Origin: Glaciimonas sp. PCH181
GTDB lineage: Bacteria; Pseudomonadota; Gammaproteobacteria; Burkholderiales; Burkholderiaceae_D
Direction of reading: 5' to 3'
Assembly: GCF_003056055.1 (NCBI RefSeq)
Contig: NZ_PYFP01000002.1
Coordinates: 620,001 to 684,000 of the forward strand
DNA: 64,000 nucleotides
Notes under the pieces: generated by a model
Seen by the model: the letters and a program-made list of their open reading frames with translations, nothing else
Database searches by the model: none
What the model was told of the DNA's origin: nothing
Program-made: the position numbers and the translations under genes
In this document: positions 1 to 8,899 of the stretch, one piece after another
Layout: each line of letters begins with the position of its first letter
How positions within the stretch are numbered: the stretch's first letter is position 1

Positions 1-204
1 CAAAAAGTCTTCGATGTCGTTACCCGCACTAAATATTTGCGGCTGGCCGACGAACAAAATCGCGCGCACTTCCGCATCTGCTTCTGCGTCTTTCATTGCG
101 TCAACCATGGATTGATACATCACTGCGGTAAATGCGTTCTTCTTTTCCAGACGATTAAAAGTAATCGTCAAAATGCCATTTTCCTTGCTCGTCAAAATAT
201 CCAT
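1..204 (-). CDS. enoyl-CoA hydratase/isomerase family protein (partial, N-terminal 68 residues)
   Basis: The reading frame runs from an ATG at 204 off the left edge of the window. The visible 68 residues match the start of the crotonase fold: a short beta strand with GILTITFNR, then NAFTAVMY, and the oxyanion-hole region FSAGNDIEDF at residues 58-67. The protein would hydrate trans-2-enoyl-CoA or isomerise double bonds in beta-oxidation. A GGAG ribosome site lies just before the ATG. It is the last visible gene of the fatty-acid operon on this strand, but a terminator-like hairpin separates it from the thiolase gene, so it may also have its own promoter. Exact substrate cannot be told from this fragment. 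Confidence 0.85.
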   Translation of the reverse strand, partial: MDILTSKENGILTITFNRLEKKNAFTAVMYQSMVDAMKDAEADAEVRAILFVGQPQIFSAGNDIEDFL

Positions 205-284
205 ATTTATCTCCAGTAAAGCAAAAAAATAAAGGTCAATCGGGTCATCTTAAAATCGCCTCAGATGACGAAATCTTCACCCAT

Positions 285-320
285 AAAAAAGCCGCACAGC
301 AATCGCGGTACGGCTTTTTT
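285..320 (-). terminator. Rho-independent terminator after the thiolase gene
   Basis: AAAAAAGCCG at 285-294 and CGGCTTTTTT at 311-320 form a stem. On the minus strand the stem is followed by a T run, 27 bases past the thiolase stop codon. It may end most transcripts of the fad operon or only attenuate the downstream hydratase gene. Confidence 0.7.
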
Positions 321-346
321 GATGCCAATGCACGATAGTGACCGGA

Positions 347-1543
347 TTACATCCGCTCAAAAATACCTGCGGCGCCCATGCCCGTACCGACGCACATTGT
401 CACCATCCCGTATTTCAGATTCTTACGGCGTAATGCATGGATAGTCGTGGCTGCGCGGATCGCACCGGTCGCGCCCAACGGATGACCCAAAGCAATCGCG
501 CCGCCCATCGGATTGACCTTGGATGGGTCCAGCCCCAAGTCCTGAATCACCGCCAATGCTTGCGCCGCAAACGCTTCGTTCAACTCGATCCAATCCAGTT
601 GATCTTGCGTAATCCCCGCTGCGCGCAACGCTGCCGGAATCGCTTCTTTTGGACCGATTCCCATGATTTCAGGTGGAACGCCACGCACCGCAAACGATGC
701 GAAACGTGCCAGCGGCGTCAGATTGAATCGCTTCAGGATTTTTTCGCTGACCAGAATCAATGCACCCGCGCCATCCGACGTTTGTGAACTGTTACCGGCG
801 GTGACGCTGCCTTTAGCAGAAAACACCGGCTTCAATTTAGCCAGCGCAGCCAACGTCGATTCAGCTCGCGCACCTTCGTCGCGGCTGACGGTACGGGTGC
901 TGGTATCGATCTGTCCGGTCGCCAGATTAGGGAAGCGCTCGATGATATCGACTGATGTAGTCTCATCATCAAACTCGCCCGCCAATTGCGCGGCAATCGC
1001 CTTTTGATGCGATTGCAACGCAAATGCATCTTGCGATTCACGCGAGACTTTCCATTGCTTGGCGACGTTTTCCGCAGTCAAGCCCATGCCATACGCCATG
1101 CCAATATTTTCATCTTTGAAGACGTTCATATTCACCGATGGATGGAAGCCCATCATTGGCACCATCGACATCGATTCGGCACCGCCAGCAATCATCACAT
1201 CAGCCTGACCGACACGAATCCGGTCAGCGGCCATTGCAATAGCAGTGATGCCTGAGGCGCAATAACGATTGACGGTGACGCCACCAACAGTGTTCGGCAA
1301 GCCAGCCAGCAACACGCCGTTACGCGCCATGTTCAGGCCTTGTGCGCCTTCAGGGAATGAGCAGCCGATGATGGCATCTTCGATCAGCTTCGGGTCCAGA
1401 TCAGGCACCTGCGCCAACACTGATTGCAGCACACGCACCAACAAATCGTCAGGGCGCGTGTTCTTGAACATGCCACGCGGCGCTTTGCCGATTGGGGTAC
1501 GGGTAGCGGCAACAATGTACGCATCTTGTAGTTGTTTGGTCAT
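347..1543 (-). CDS. fadA: acetyl-CoA C-acyltransferase (3-ketoacyl-CoA thiolase)
   Basis: 398 residues, the normal length for a thiolase. The last step of beta-oxidation: 3-ketoacyl-CoA plus CoA gives acetyl-CoA and a shortened acyl-CoA. The catalytic Cys95 sits in NRYCASG, His354 in GHPLGATGA and Cys384 in CVGTGMGA. The start ATG at 1543 has GGAG six bases upstream. It lies 14 bases behind the dehydrogenase/hydratase gene, so the two are co-transcribed. The pairing with a FadN-type rather than FadB-type partner argues for the FadA naming of the fadNAE kind. A broad-range acyl substrate is expected but not shown. Confidence 0.92.
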   Translation of the reverse strand: MTKQLQDAYIVAATRTPIGKAPRGMFKNTRPDDLLVRVLQSVLAQVPDLDPKLIEDAIIGCSFPEGAQGLNMARNGVLLAGLPNTVGGVTVNRYCASGITAIAMAADRIRVGQADVMIAGGAESMSMVPMMGFHPSVNMNVFKDENIGMAYGMGLTAENVAKQWKVSRESQDAFALQSHQKAIAAQLAGEFDDETTSVDIIERFPNLATGQIDTSTRTVSRDEGARAESTLAALAKLKPVFSAKGSVTAGNSSQTSDGAGALILVSEKILKRFNLTPLARFASFAVRGVPPEIMGIGPKEAIPAALRAAGITQDQLDWIELNEAFAAQALAVIQDLGLDPSKVNPMGGAIALGHPLGATGAIRAATTIHALRRKNLKYGMVTMCVGTGMGAAGIFERM

Positions 1544-1557
1544 TTAAATCTCCGTTA

Positions 1558-3945
1558 TTAGTTGCGGACCGGTTTGCCGGTTTGCATCATGCCCATGATG
1601 CGCTCTTGGGTTTTTGGATGATTCAGCAATTCCATGAAAGCCTTGCGCTCCAAATCCAGCAACCATTGTTCATTGACGACGCTGCCCTCTTCGACTTCAC
1701 CGCCGCAGACGATCTCAGCAATCATGCATCCCAGTTTATAGTCATGCGCCGAGATAAAACCACCGTCACGCATGTTTACCAATTGCGCCATGATGGTCGC
1801 GATGCCGCTGCGACCGACGACTGGAATCAACGCTTTTAAAGGCGGACGATAACCGGCGTCAAACATCGCACGCGCCTCAACCTTAGCGACATGCAGCAAT
1901 TCGTAGGCGTTAAAGACGATGACATCGCTGTCCTTCAGATAGCCCATTTTCTTGGCTTCCAAAGCCGATTTCGACACATTTGCAGTGGCAGCATTCAGGA
2001 ACGACGATTTGAGGAATTGCAGGATGTCATTTCCGTTGGCGTCATGCGCAGCGCGCAACGCCGCTTCTTTCAATCCACCACCAGCCGGGATCAAGCCAAC
2101 GCCGACTTCCACCAGACCGATATACGATTCAATCGCCGCCACACGTTTCGATGCATGCAACGCCAATTCGCAACCGCCGCCAAGCGCCAGACCGGCCACA
2201 GCCGCCACTACCGGAACGCTGGCATACTTCAGGCTCATGAAGGCTTGCTGCAATTGGGCAACCATCGGCTCAATCGCTTTAACGCCGCCAGACATGAATA
2301 ACGGCAACATCGATTGTAGATCGGCACCGGCCGAAAATGCGCCGCCATTGGCTGCATCTGCGTGCCATAACACCAAGCCCTTGAAGTTCTTTTCAGCCTC
2401 GGCGATTGCCATATTCAGACCGGCGATCACGCCCGGTCCGATAACGTGCAATTTAGTTTTGAACGAGATGATCAGGACTTCGTCGTCTTGATGCCAGAGG
2501 CGCACAGATTCGTCTTCAAATACGGTCGTGCCAGCAGTGCTACCATCAGCGACGCCTTCGCCAACTAGTGGCGCGCGGAATACCTGACGCTGATACACCG
2601 CCAGATCAGAGCGTGCAACGTTGGCTTTCTTGGCCGGAGAATAAGAACCTTCGGCAGTGTGCACACCGGTGCGGCCATCGAATACCCATGCTGGCAACGG
2701 CGCGTTGCATAACGCTTTACCGGCTTCGATATCTTCTTTAACCCAACCGGCAATTTGTTGCCAGCCAGCAGCTTGCCAGATTTCAAACGGACCTACGCTC
2801 CAGCCAAAGCCCCAGCGCATCGCGAAATCGATATCGCGGGCATTGTCAGCAATCGACGCAAGATGGATAGCGATGTAATGAAAGCCATCACGGAAAATCG
2901 ACCACAGAAATTGTGCCTGAGGATTGGTCGATTCACGCAGCGCCTTCATGCGCTTGACCGGATCTTTGTCTTTCAGAATGCGTGCGACCAGATCATCGGC
3001 CTTACCGCCGCCAGTGACGTATTCGCCTTTGACTGCGTCAATCCGCAAAATATCTTTGCCAACTTTTTTGTAAAATCCTGCGCCGGTTTTCTGACCCAAT
3101 GCGCCCTGCTCAATCAGCTTTGCCAATAGTGGTGGCGTGGCATAGACGCTGTAGAAAGGATCGTCTTTCAGACTGTCTTGCATCGTCTTAATAACATGGC
3201 CCATGGTATCCAGCCCGACGACGTCTGCGGTGCGGAAAGTACCCGACTTGGCACGGCCCAGTTTAGCCCCGGTAAGGTCATCGACAACGTCGACCGACAG
3301 ACCGAATTTCTCAGCCTGATGCGCAGTCGAAAGAATGCCGAACACGCCAACGCGATTAGCGATGAAGTTAGGCGTATCTTTGGCGCGTACAACGCCTTTG
3401 CCCAGCGTGGTAGCAAGGAAGCCTTCTAACTGATCCAGAATTTCCGGCTTGGTGGTCGCGGTAGGAATCAGCTCGACCAAATGCATGTAGCGCGGTGGAT
3501 TGAAAAAATGCACGCCACAAAAGCGAGCTTTCAATTCTGCGTCAAAACCTTCTGATAAACCAGTGATCGACAGACCCGAAGTGTTGGAAGCAAAAATCGC
3601 ATTCGGCGCAATATGCGGCGCGACTTTCTTATACAGATCATGCTTCCAGTCCATGCGCTCGGCAATCGCTTCGATGATCAAATCGCACTCTGCCAACTTG
3701 GCGATATCGTCTTCGTAGTTACCGACTTCGATCAGCGCAGCGTCATCTTTATTGCCTAGCGGGGCCGGGCTGAGTTTTTTTAGATTCTCAATGGCGCGCA
3801 AGACGATGCCATTCTTTGGGCCTTCTTTGGCTGGCAAGTCAAACAGAATGACCGGAACTTTGGCATTCAGGCAGTGCGCAGCGATTTGGGCGCCCATCAC
3901 GCCGGCACCCAGTACGGCGACTTTTTTTACGATGAAATTGGACAC
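1558..3945 (-). CDS. fadN: 3-hydroxyacyl-CoA dehydrogenase / enoyl-CoA hydratase, FadN type
   Basis: 795 residues counted from a GTG start at 3945, chosen because AAGGAG lies six bases before it; an ATG further upstream at 3987 keeps the frame but has no such site. The N-terminal half is an NAD-binding 3-hydroxyacyl-CoA dehydrogenase with the Rossmann motif GAGVMG at residues 13-18, SNTSGL at 120-125 and the catalytic His146 in GVHFFNP. The C-terminal half, from roughly residue 480, is a crotonase domain with FSAGADL and LALGGGCELAL. This order, dehydrogenase first, is that of Bacillus FadN and the reverse of E. coli FadB. It carries out the hydration and oxidation steps of beta-oxidation and sits between acyl-CoA dehydrogenase and thiolase genes. 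Confidence 0.9.
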   Translation of the reverse strand: MSNFIVKKVAVLGAGVMGAQIAAHCLNAKVPVILFDLPAKEGPKNGIVLRAIENLKKLSPAPLGNKDDAALIEVGNYEDDIAKLAECDLIIEAIAERMDWKHDLYKKVAPHIAPNAIFASNTSGLSITGLSEGFDAELKARFCGVHFFNPPRYMHLVELIPTATTKPEILDQLEGFLATTLGKGVVRAKDTPNFIANRVGVFGILSTAHQAEKFGLSVDVVDDLTGAKLGRAKSGTFRTADVVGLDTMGHVIKTMQDSLKDDPFYSVYATPPLLAKLIEQGALGQKTGAGFYKKVGKDILRIDAVKGEYVTGGGKADDLVARILKDKDPVKRMKALRESTNPQAQFLWSIFRDGFHYIAIHLASIADNARDIDFAMRWGFGWSVGPFEIWQAAGWQQIAGWVKEDIEAGKALCNAPLPAWVFDGRTGVHTAEGSYSPAKKANVARSDLAVYQRQVFRAPLVGEGVADGSTAGTTVFEDESVRLWHQDDEVLIISFKTKLHVIGPGVIAGLNMAIAEAEKNFKGLVLWHADAANGGAFSAGADLQSMLPLFMSGGVKAIEPMVAQLQQAFMSLKYASVPVVAAVAGLALGGGCELALHASKRVAAIESYIGLVEVGVGLIPAGGGLKEAALRAAHDANGNDILQFLKSSFLNAATANVSKSALEAKKMGYLKDSDVIVFNAYELLHVAKVEARAMFDAGYRPPLKALIPVVGRSGIATIMAQLVNMRDGGFISAHDYKLGCMIAEIVCGGEVEEGSVVNEQWLLDLERKAFMELLNHPKTQERIMGMMQTGKPVRN

Positions 3946-4019
3946 TGTTGTCTCCTTAATTAGCAAATCCTGATACGAAAAATGCACAGCGGGAACGGTG
4001 TTCTACTGTGCATCAATAT

Positions 4020-5810
4020 TTAAAACAGATCAGCATCTAACGCCATGAGGCTGGCCGAACCAGAGCGCGCCTGACGAATCAGCATCGCCGTTTCTGGCAG
4101 CAAACGCGCAAAGTAGAAACGGACTGTCGCCAGTTTTGAAATATAAAATTTATCGCCGCTATCTTGTTTTTCCAACGCGATCTTGGCCATTTGTGCAAAG
4201 AAATAGGCATATACCAGATGACCGACGACGCGCAAATAGGGCACCGCGGCGGCACCGGCCTCATCTGGATTCTGGAATGCTTTCATACCGATTTCCATGG
4301 TTAACTTGGTGACCTTATCACCTAAATCGGCCAATGGTGTGATGAACTCGGATAATGCTTCGTCCGTGCCATTTTCTTCGACGAATGCCTGAATCTTCGC
4401 GCCGAACTTTCTCAGCTTGGCACCGTTATCCATTAAGACTTTGCGACCCAGCAAATCCAGCGACTGGATCGTGTTAGTGCCTTCGTAAATCATGTTGATG
4501 CGGGCATCGCGCACGTATTGCTCCATGCCCCATTCGGCGATAAAACCATGACCGCCGTAGACTTGCATACACTCTGAGGTGGCGACCCAGGCATTGTCGG
4601 TAATAAACGCTTTGACTACCGGCGTCAGCAACGCTACTTCGTCCGCGGCGTCTTTACGCACTGCTTCGTCAGGATGATTTAGTTCTTTGTCGATTTGCAG
4701 CGCAAGGTAAGTACAGAACGCGCGACCGCCTTCTGCGTAGGCTTTTGCCGTCAACAACATACGGCGCACATCAGGGTGAACAATGATCGGATCGGCGGCT
4801 TTATCCGGGGCTTTGATGCCCGACAGACTGCGCATCTGAATCCGGTCTTTGGCGTATATCAATGCATTTTGATACGCTACTTCAGTCAGGCCAAGACCTT
4901 GCATGCCGACGCCAAGGCGCGCTGCATTCATGAACACAAACATGGCGTTCAAACCTTTATGCGGGCTACCGATGATCCAGCCGGTAGCGCCGTCGAGATT
5001 CATCTGGCAAGTTGAATTGCCGTGAATGCCCATTTTTTCTTCGATTGCACCGCAAGTGATCGGATTGCGCTCACCAACCGAACCATCTGCATTGGGCAGA
5101 AATTTCGGTACCAGAAATAACGAAATGCCTTTCGAGCCTTGCGGTGCATCAGGCAAACGTGCCAGTACCAAATGCAGGATATTGTCGGCCATGTCGTGCT
5201 CACCGGCTGAGATGAAAATCTTGCTGCCAGTGATCCGATAAGAGCCGTCAGTTTGCGGCTCTGCCTTAGAACGCAGCATGCCGAGATCGGTCCCGCAATG
5301 CGCTTCAGTCAGGCACATTGTGCCAGTCCACTCGCCCGATACCAGCTTCGGCAAATACAATGCTTTTTGTTCTGGCGTACCGTGTTCAAGCAGGCATTCG
5401 TAAGCGCCGTGCGACAGACCGGGATACATGGTCCACGCTTGATTGGCGGAATTCATCATTTCGTAGAAGGCGTTGTTCATCACCAACGGTAAGCCTTGGC
5501 CGCCAAATTCTGTGGCGCAAGAAAGCGCGGGCCAACCAGCTTCTACGTACTGTTTGTAGGCTTCTTTAAAGCCTTTCGGTGTAGTAACGGACTTGGTTGT
5601 TTTGTCGTGATGACAGCCTTCGCGATCGCCAGAATGATTCAACGGAAACAAGACTTGCGAAGTAAATTTTCCGCCCTCTTCCAACACCTGATTAATGATG
5701 TCGGCATCGATTTCTGCGTGTTTCGGCAATTGCTTCAGCGTATCTTCTACACGTAACAACTCGTGCATGACGAATTGCATATCTCGCAGTGGCGCGACGT
5801 ATTGACCCAT
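4020..5810 (-). CDS. acyl-CoA dehydrogenase (long, 596 residues)
   Basis: Flavoprotein for the first step of beta-oxidation, acyl-CoA to trans-2-enoyl-CoA, passing electrons to ETF. Visible signatures: MCLTEAHCGTDLG at 165-177 (FAD/substrate region), QVYGGHGF at 416-423, and the catalytic glutamate Glu443 in IYEGTNTIQ. At 596 residues it belongs to the longer class with an extra C-terminal helical domain, as in many proteobacterial AcdH-like enzymes. The start ATG has AGGAG six bases before it. It follows the TetR gene by 22 bases and precedes the FadN gene by 74, so all appear to be one transcript. The preferred chain length cannot be told. Confidence 0.9.
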   Translation of the reverse strand: MGQYVAPLRDMQFVMHELLRVEDTLKQLPKHAEIDADIINQVLEEGGKFTSQVLFPLNHSGDREGCHHDKTTKSVTTPKGFKEAYKQYVEAGWPALSCATEFGGQGLPLVMNNAFYEMMNSANQAWTMYPGLSHGAYECLLEHGTPEQKALYLPKLVSGEWTGTMCLTEAHCGTDLGMLRSKAEPQTDGSYRITGSKIFISAGEHDMADNILHLVLARLPDAPQGSKGISLFLVPKFLPNADGSVGERNPITCGAIEEKMGIHGNSTCQMNLDGATGWIIGSPHKGLNAMFVFMNAARLGVGMQGLGLTEVAYQNALIYAKDRIQMRSLSGIKAPDKAADPIIVHPDVRRMLLTAKAYAEGGRAFCTYLALQIDKELNHPDEAVRKDAADEVALLTPVVKAFITDNAWVATSECMQVYGGHGFIAEWGMEQYVRDARINMIYEGTNTIQSLDLLGRKVLMDNGAKLRKFGAKIQAFVEENGTDEALSEFITPLADLGDKVTKLTMEIGMKAFQNPDEAGAAAVPYLRVVGHLVYAYFFAQMAKIALEKQDSGDKFYISKLATVRFYFARLLPETAMLIRQARSGSASLMALDADLF

Positions 5811-5832
5811 GGTGCTCTCCTGATTAGTTTTG

Positions 5833-6534
5833 TCAGACTGCCTTGTGGACAGTAGATTTTTGATGCGATGACGAAGTCTTTTTGCCGACTTCCGTGTATT
5901 GTTCCGAAGGATTGCTGTGATAGCTTTGGATCAGACGATCAAAGGCTTTTTGAGCGCGCTCTTCACTTCCGGCTTTTTTGAGGAATCGGGCATCATGATG
6001 CAGACCCAAAATTAACCCGTACATTTCATAGACCAATTGCTCTGCATCGGTATCGGCGCGTAAATGGCCAATCTCGACTGCCTGTAGCACGCAGCGGTGC
6101 AAGGCTTGTTGCCAGGTCCGTACCATCGACACCAGCTGATCACGAATTTCCCCCGGGCGATCATCGTACTCAACTGCACCGCTAATATAGATACAGCCAG
6201 ATGAAATTTCGATCGTGACTTGTTTGATCCAGCGCCCAAACATGCCACGCAGACGCGGCAGGCCTCTTGGTTCCTTGATGCTTGGATAGAATACTTCTTG
6301 CTCGAAATGGCGGTGATACAGCTTGACGACTTCCAGTTGCAAATCTTCGCGGGACCCAAAATGCGCAAAAACCCCGGATTTGCTCATGCTCATTTTTTCA
6401 GCTAACAAGCCTATCGTGAGTCCTTCCAGGCCGTCGCGGCTGGCAAGGCTCAGCGCAACATCCAGAATAGCTGCACGCGTAAGCTCCCCTTTTCGCATAA
6501 ATTTGGCGGGGGTGCCGATGATTAAATGTGCCAC
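5833..6534 (-). CDS. TetR/AcrR family transcriptional regulator of the fad operon
   Basis: 233 residues from a GTG at 6534; an ATG at 6498 (MRKGELTRA) is an equally reasonable start, as neither has a clear ribosome site. The N-terminal helix-turn-helix is typical of TetR (LTIGLLAEKMSMSKSGVFAH), followed by an all-helical ligand domain. As the first gene of the beta-oxidation operon it most likely represses its own operon and is released by acyl-CoA or fatty acid, as for FadR/PsrA-like TetR proteins. The ligand and regulon are inference. A candidate operator is noted at 6587-6598. Confidence 0.85.
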   Translation of the reverse strand: MAHLIIGTPAKFMRKGELTRAAILDVALSLASRDGLEGLTIGLLAEKMSMSKSGVFAHFGSREDLQLEVVKLYHRHFEQEVFYPSIKEPRGLPRLRGMFGRWIKQVTIEISSGCIYISGAVEYDDRPGEIRDQLVSMVRTWQQALHRCVLQAVEIGHLRADTDAEQLVYEMYGLILGLHHDARFLKKAGSEERAQKAFDRLIQSYHSNPSEQYTEVGKKTSSSHQKSTVHKAV

Positions 6535-6586
6535 AATAATCTGTCTTTCAAGTCATGGTTTTAATGATACGGCGATAGAATAATGC

Positions 6587-6598
6587 GAACGACCGTAC
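6587..6598. promoter_or_regulatory. candidate operator of the TetR-type fad regulator
   Basis: GAACGACCGTAC lies 53 bases upstream of the regulator start. Its two half sites, GAACG and the complement GTACG, agree in four of five positions. This looks like the short ACG/CGT dyads used by several TetR repressors. No better dyad is visible between the regulator and the terminator at 6687. Confidence 0.3.
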
Positions 6599-6686
6599 TA
6601 TTATGCACCAGAAAAACACTCTGTAACATGACTTAGAGGGCAAATTCTAGTGAACCGGATTGCCCCTCGTTTGACTCTCTCAAAAT

Positions 6687-6725
6687 GAAAAAACCGCCTG
6701 CGATTTCTCACAGCCGGTTTTTTTG
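6687..6725 (-). terminator. Rho-independent terminator after the Tim44-like gene
   Basis: AAAAAACCG near 6688-6696 pairs with CCGGTTTTTT near 6713-6723. Read on the minus strand this is a GC-rich hairpin followed by a T run, 70 bases past the stop codon of the Tim44-like gene. Confidence 0.75.
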
Positions 6726-6792
6726 CTTCCTCGAGGCATGCGGACCTGCAATACCTTAATCACGCTTCAACAAAATCCTAGACTCCCAGACT

Positions 6793-7767
6793 TTAGGCAA
6801 CCTGCTCGATACCCGCCAAAGTCCATCCGCCCTGACCGTTGATAGGCTTGGTCAGATTCCAGATTTCATTGAATGGCTCTGCCAGCTTGGTCGGATCTTC
6901 TTTGATCATGCCGGAGAATTTAACGCCCGCCATGTAATCGCTGCCGATGGTTTCCAGACCGAGGAATTCGGCGTCGATGGTAATAACGTCGGTATTGTTA
7001 GCAGAAGCACCACGTTCTTGCAATTGCATTTTCAGCTCGGCAAACATTTCCGGCGTCGTGAAATCACGAATATCCTCGATATCTGCTTTATCCCAGGCGG
7101 CTTGCAAACGGATAAAGTTGGTTTTTGAATGACGCACAAAACCAGCTACATCGAAATCTGCTGGCACTTCAATCGCATTGTCAGCGTTAAATTGTCCTGC
7201 GTTAGTGCTACCAAATTGCGCGCCGCCAAATGTCGACCCGGCAGTGCTTGGCGCGTCAAATGTTGTCTTTTGCACTGGCTCAAGCCGTGAAGCGATTGCC
7301 GGGGTGAAACTGGCGTTGTGCACGTTATTTGACGAACCGGCAGCGGAAAACGCTGGCTTCATGCCGTTGTTATTGCTGTCCATTTTTTTACGAAACATAC
7401 GGTAGATGAACAACCCTGCTACTGCCAGCAATCCGACCATCAACATGGTGCTGATCATACTGGCCATCGCGCCGCCGAGTCCCATGCTCGACAATAATGC
7501 GCCTAAGCCCAAGCCCAACAACGCGCCACCCAACATGCCCTTCCATGGGCTGGATTTAGCTGCTGCGGCCGCGCCGCCTGCGGCTGCAGCAGGCGGTGCC
7601 GCCTTGGCTGCCGCCTGATTTTGCGCCGGGGTCGCTTGTTGACGGTTCATGCTTTGCGATTTTTTACCGAACGAGCTGCCGCCGCCCATCCGCTTCGCCT
7701 CGACCGTTGAAACACCAATTGATAACGTCATCGCAACGACGATCAATGCCACAAACATCTTCTTCAT
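6793..7767 (-). CDS. Tim44 domain-containing membrane protein
   Basis: 324 residues. An N-terminal signal-like stretch (residues 1-24) is followed by a glycine/serine/glutamine and alanine-rich linker, then a hydrophobic segment of about 50 residues (GGALLGLGLGALLSSMG onwards), which is one or two membrane spans, and RMFRKK. The C-terminal 130 residues form a Tim44-like domain, seen in mitochondrial Tim44 and in bacterial TimA-type proteins. The bacterial role is not settled; a part in membrane or envelope protein handling is a guess. The gene stands alone with its own terminator. Start: ATG at 7767 preceded by AGGAGTAAGC. Confidence 0.85.
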   Translation of the reverse strand: MKKMFVALIVVAMTLSIGVSTVEAKRMGGGSSFGKKSQSMNRQQATPAQNQAAAKAAPPAAAAGGAAAAAKSSPWKGMLGGALLGLGLGALLSSMGLGGAMASMISTMLMVGLLAVAGLFIYRMFRKKMDSNNNGMKPAFSAAGSSNNVHNASFTPAIASRLEPVQKTTFDAPSTAGSTFGGAQFGSTNAGQFNADNAIEVPADFDVAGFVRHSKTNFIRLQAAWDKADIEDIRDFTTPEMFAELKMQLQERGASANNTDVITIDAEFLGLETIGSDYMAGVKFSGMIKEDPTKLAEPFNEIWNLTKPINGQGGWTLAGIEQVA

Positions 7768-8145
7768 GCTTACTCCTGAGTTTTAAAAACGGTATGAAAT
7801 AGGGCCACACCTGCCGAAACAATCCTGACTTTCTTGCCTGAATGGAAACACCAGACACGGACAGCGAAATCAGGCCAAAACCTTACAATTAATTATTTAA
7901 TATGCATTGCCTGAAAGTAACTACCAAGCAAACTCACGCTTCGCTAGAAAACTTTGGCGCGCTACCAATGACTATGTAGCGTCGCCAGATGCCCCTTAAC
8001 GAAGGCAAAAATGCGCGAAAAATAGCTTAAATCAGGACTTATTGTGAGCAGGCGAGTTACCGGTGGCAGATTTTGTAGTCGTCATCTGCCAGTAAGCTCT
8101 GCAACATCCGCGACTTAGTGCGGAACGCAGTGATCGGCAACACGC
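7768..8145. other. intergenic region, Tim44-like gene to small exported protein gene
   Basis: No gene seen. The AT-rich stretch around 7885-7905 probably belongs to the promoter of the Tim44-like gene. TGGCAGAT at 8064-8071 and ATCTGCCA at 8084-8091 form a perfect 8-base stem downstream of the small exported protein gene, without a T run, so it is at best a weak terminator. Confidence 0.5.
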
Positions 8146-8532
8146 TTATGCGCGAGGCGGAGGAAAATCTACAGGAAGGAAAGGCGGTTCACGCACGTTA
8201 TCGTTACCGTGCGCGAGAGTCAAAGAAGGTAAATTTGGCGCGAAATGAAAAGCATGCGCGGGGACAGTTTCGTCACCAAGATCGGCATGCAAGCTCAGGT
8301 CGGTTGTATCGTCACCGAATGAACAACAGTCATTGGTGTCATCGATTTGCTGCGCCATCAAATCGACAGCGACGTGCAATTGTTGCTGTTGCAAAGAGAC
8401 AGCCTTGCTGTGCTGCGTATGCAGCAATTGCTGGACATGAAGCGCAGAAAATCCTTTTGGCGCGTCCGTCCCGCCCGCAAATACTTGCAGGGGCAGTAAG
8501 AACATCAAAAAGATTATGAGCGAACGCATCAT
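8146..8532 (-). CDS. small exported histidine-containing protein, CzcI-like at most
   Basis: About 128 residues from the ATG at 8532 (or the adjacent ATG at 8529). The start, MRSLIIFLMFLLPLQVFAGG, is a clear signal peptide. The mature part is rich in His, Gln and Asp, has a Cys-Cys pair (NDCCSFGDD), and ends in a proline-rich tail (REPPFLPVDFPPPRA). Size, signal peptide and tail recall the small periplasmic CzcI-type proteins of metal-resistance loci, but no czc genes are nearby and the likeness is loose. No known function can be claimed. No ribosome site is obvious. Confidence 0.5.
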   Translation of the reverse strand: MMRSLIIFLMFLLPLQVFAGGTDAPKGFSALHVQQLLHTQHSKAVSLQQQQLHVAVDLMAQQIDDTNDCCSFGDDTTDLSLHADLGDETVPAHAFHFAPNLPSLTLAHGNDNVREPPFLPVDFPPPRA

Positions 8533-8899
8533 GAATAAGGGCAATCACAGTTTAAAGGCGTAATGAGCACGATTATACCAAAGGCGGCTCCAAACCGCCG
8601 AGAAACACAAGCCTTCCGTCGCACTTGCGGTCAGGTCGCCACGTTGTCAACAATTCTGTTCAGGTCATAGCGCAATGCTTGCCGCTACCCCTAAAACGCC
8701 ATAGACTACAATGGCAACTAAAGCACATATTTAAAGTCGATCAAGTAAAAATATAAACATATCGCCTGAAATAATCATCCTTGGCGCAATATCGCGATCT
8801 GGGAGGCTATCGGAATTATGGGAGCGTAAATCCGACAGTCTTCTAAACGCTCACATACAGCGCCCACAGGTCACAAGTATCTAAAAAGGCAACTTAGCC
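8533..8899. other. intergenic region before the two-component system
   Basis: Divergent region between the small exported protein gene (minus) and the response regulator gene (plus). It must hold promoters for both. I see no coding frame and no clear dyad; TACAAT near 8706 is one possible -10 element for the plus strand. Confidence 0.4.

Noticed and set aside
8118-8519. 133-codon frame on the plus strand near 8.1-8.5 kb
   Set aside because: The opposite strand codes a protein with a clear signal peptide; this frame is very Arg/His-rich and lacks a ribosome site.
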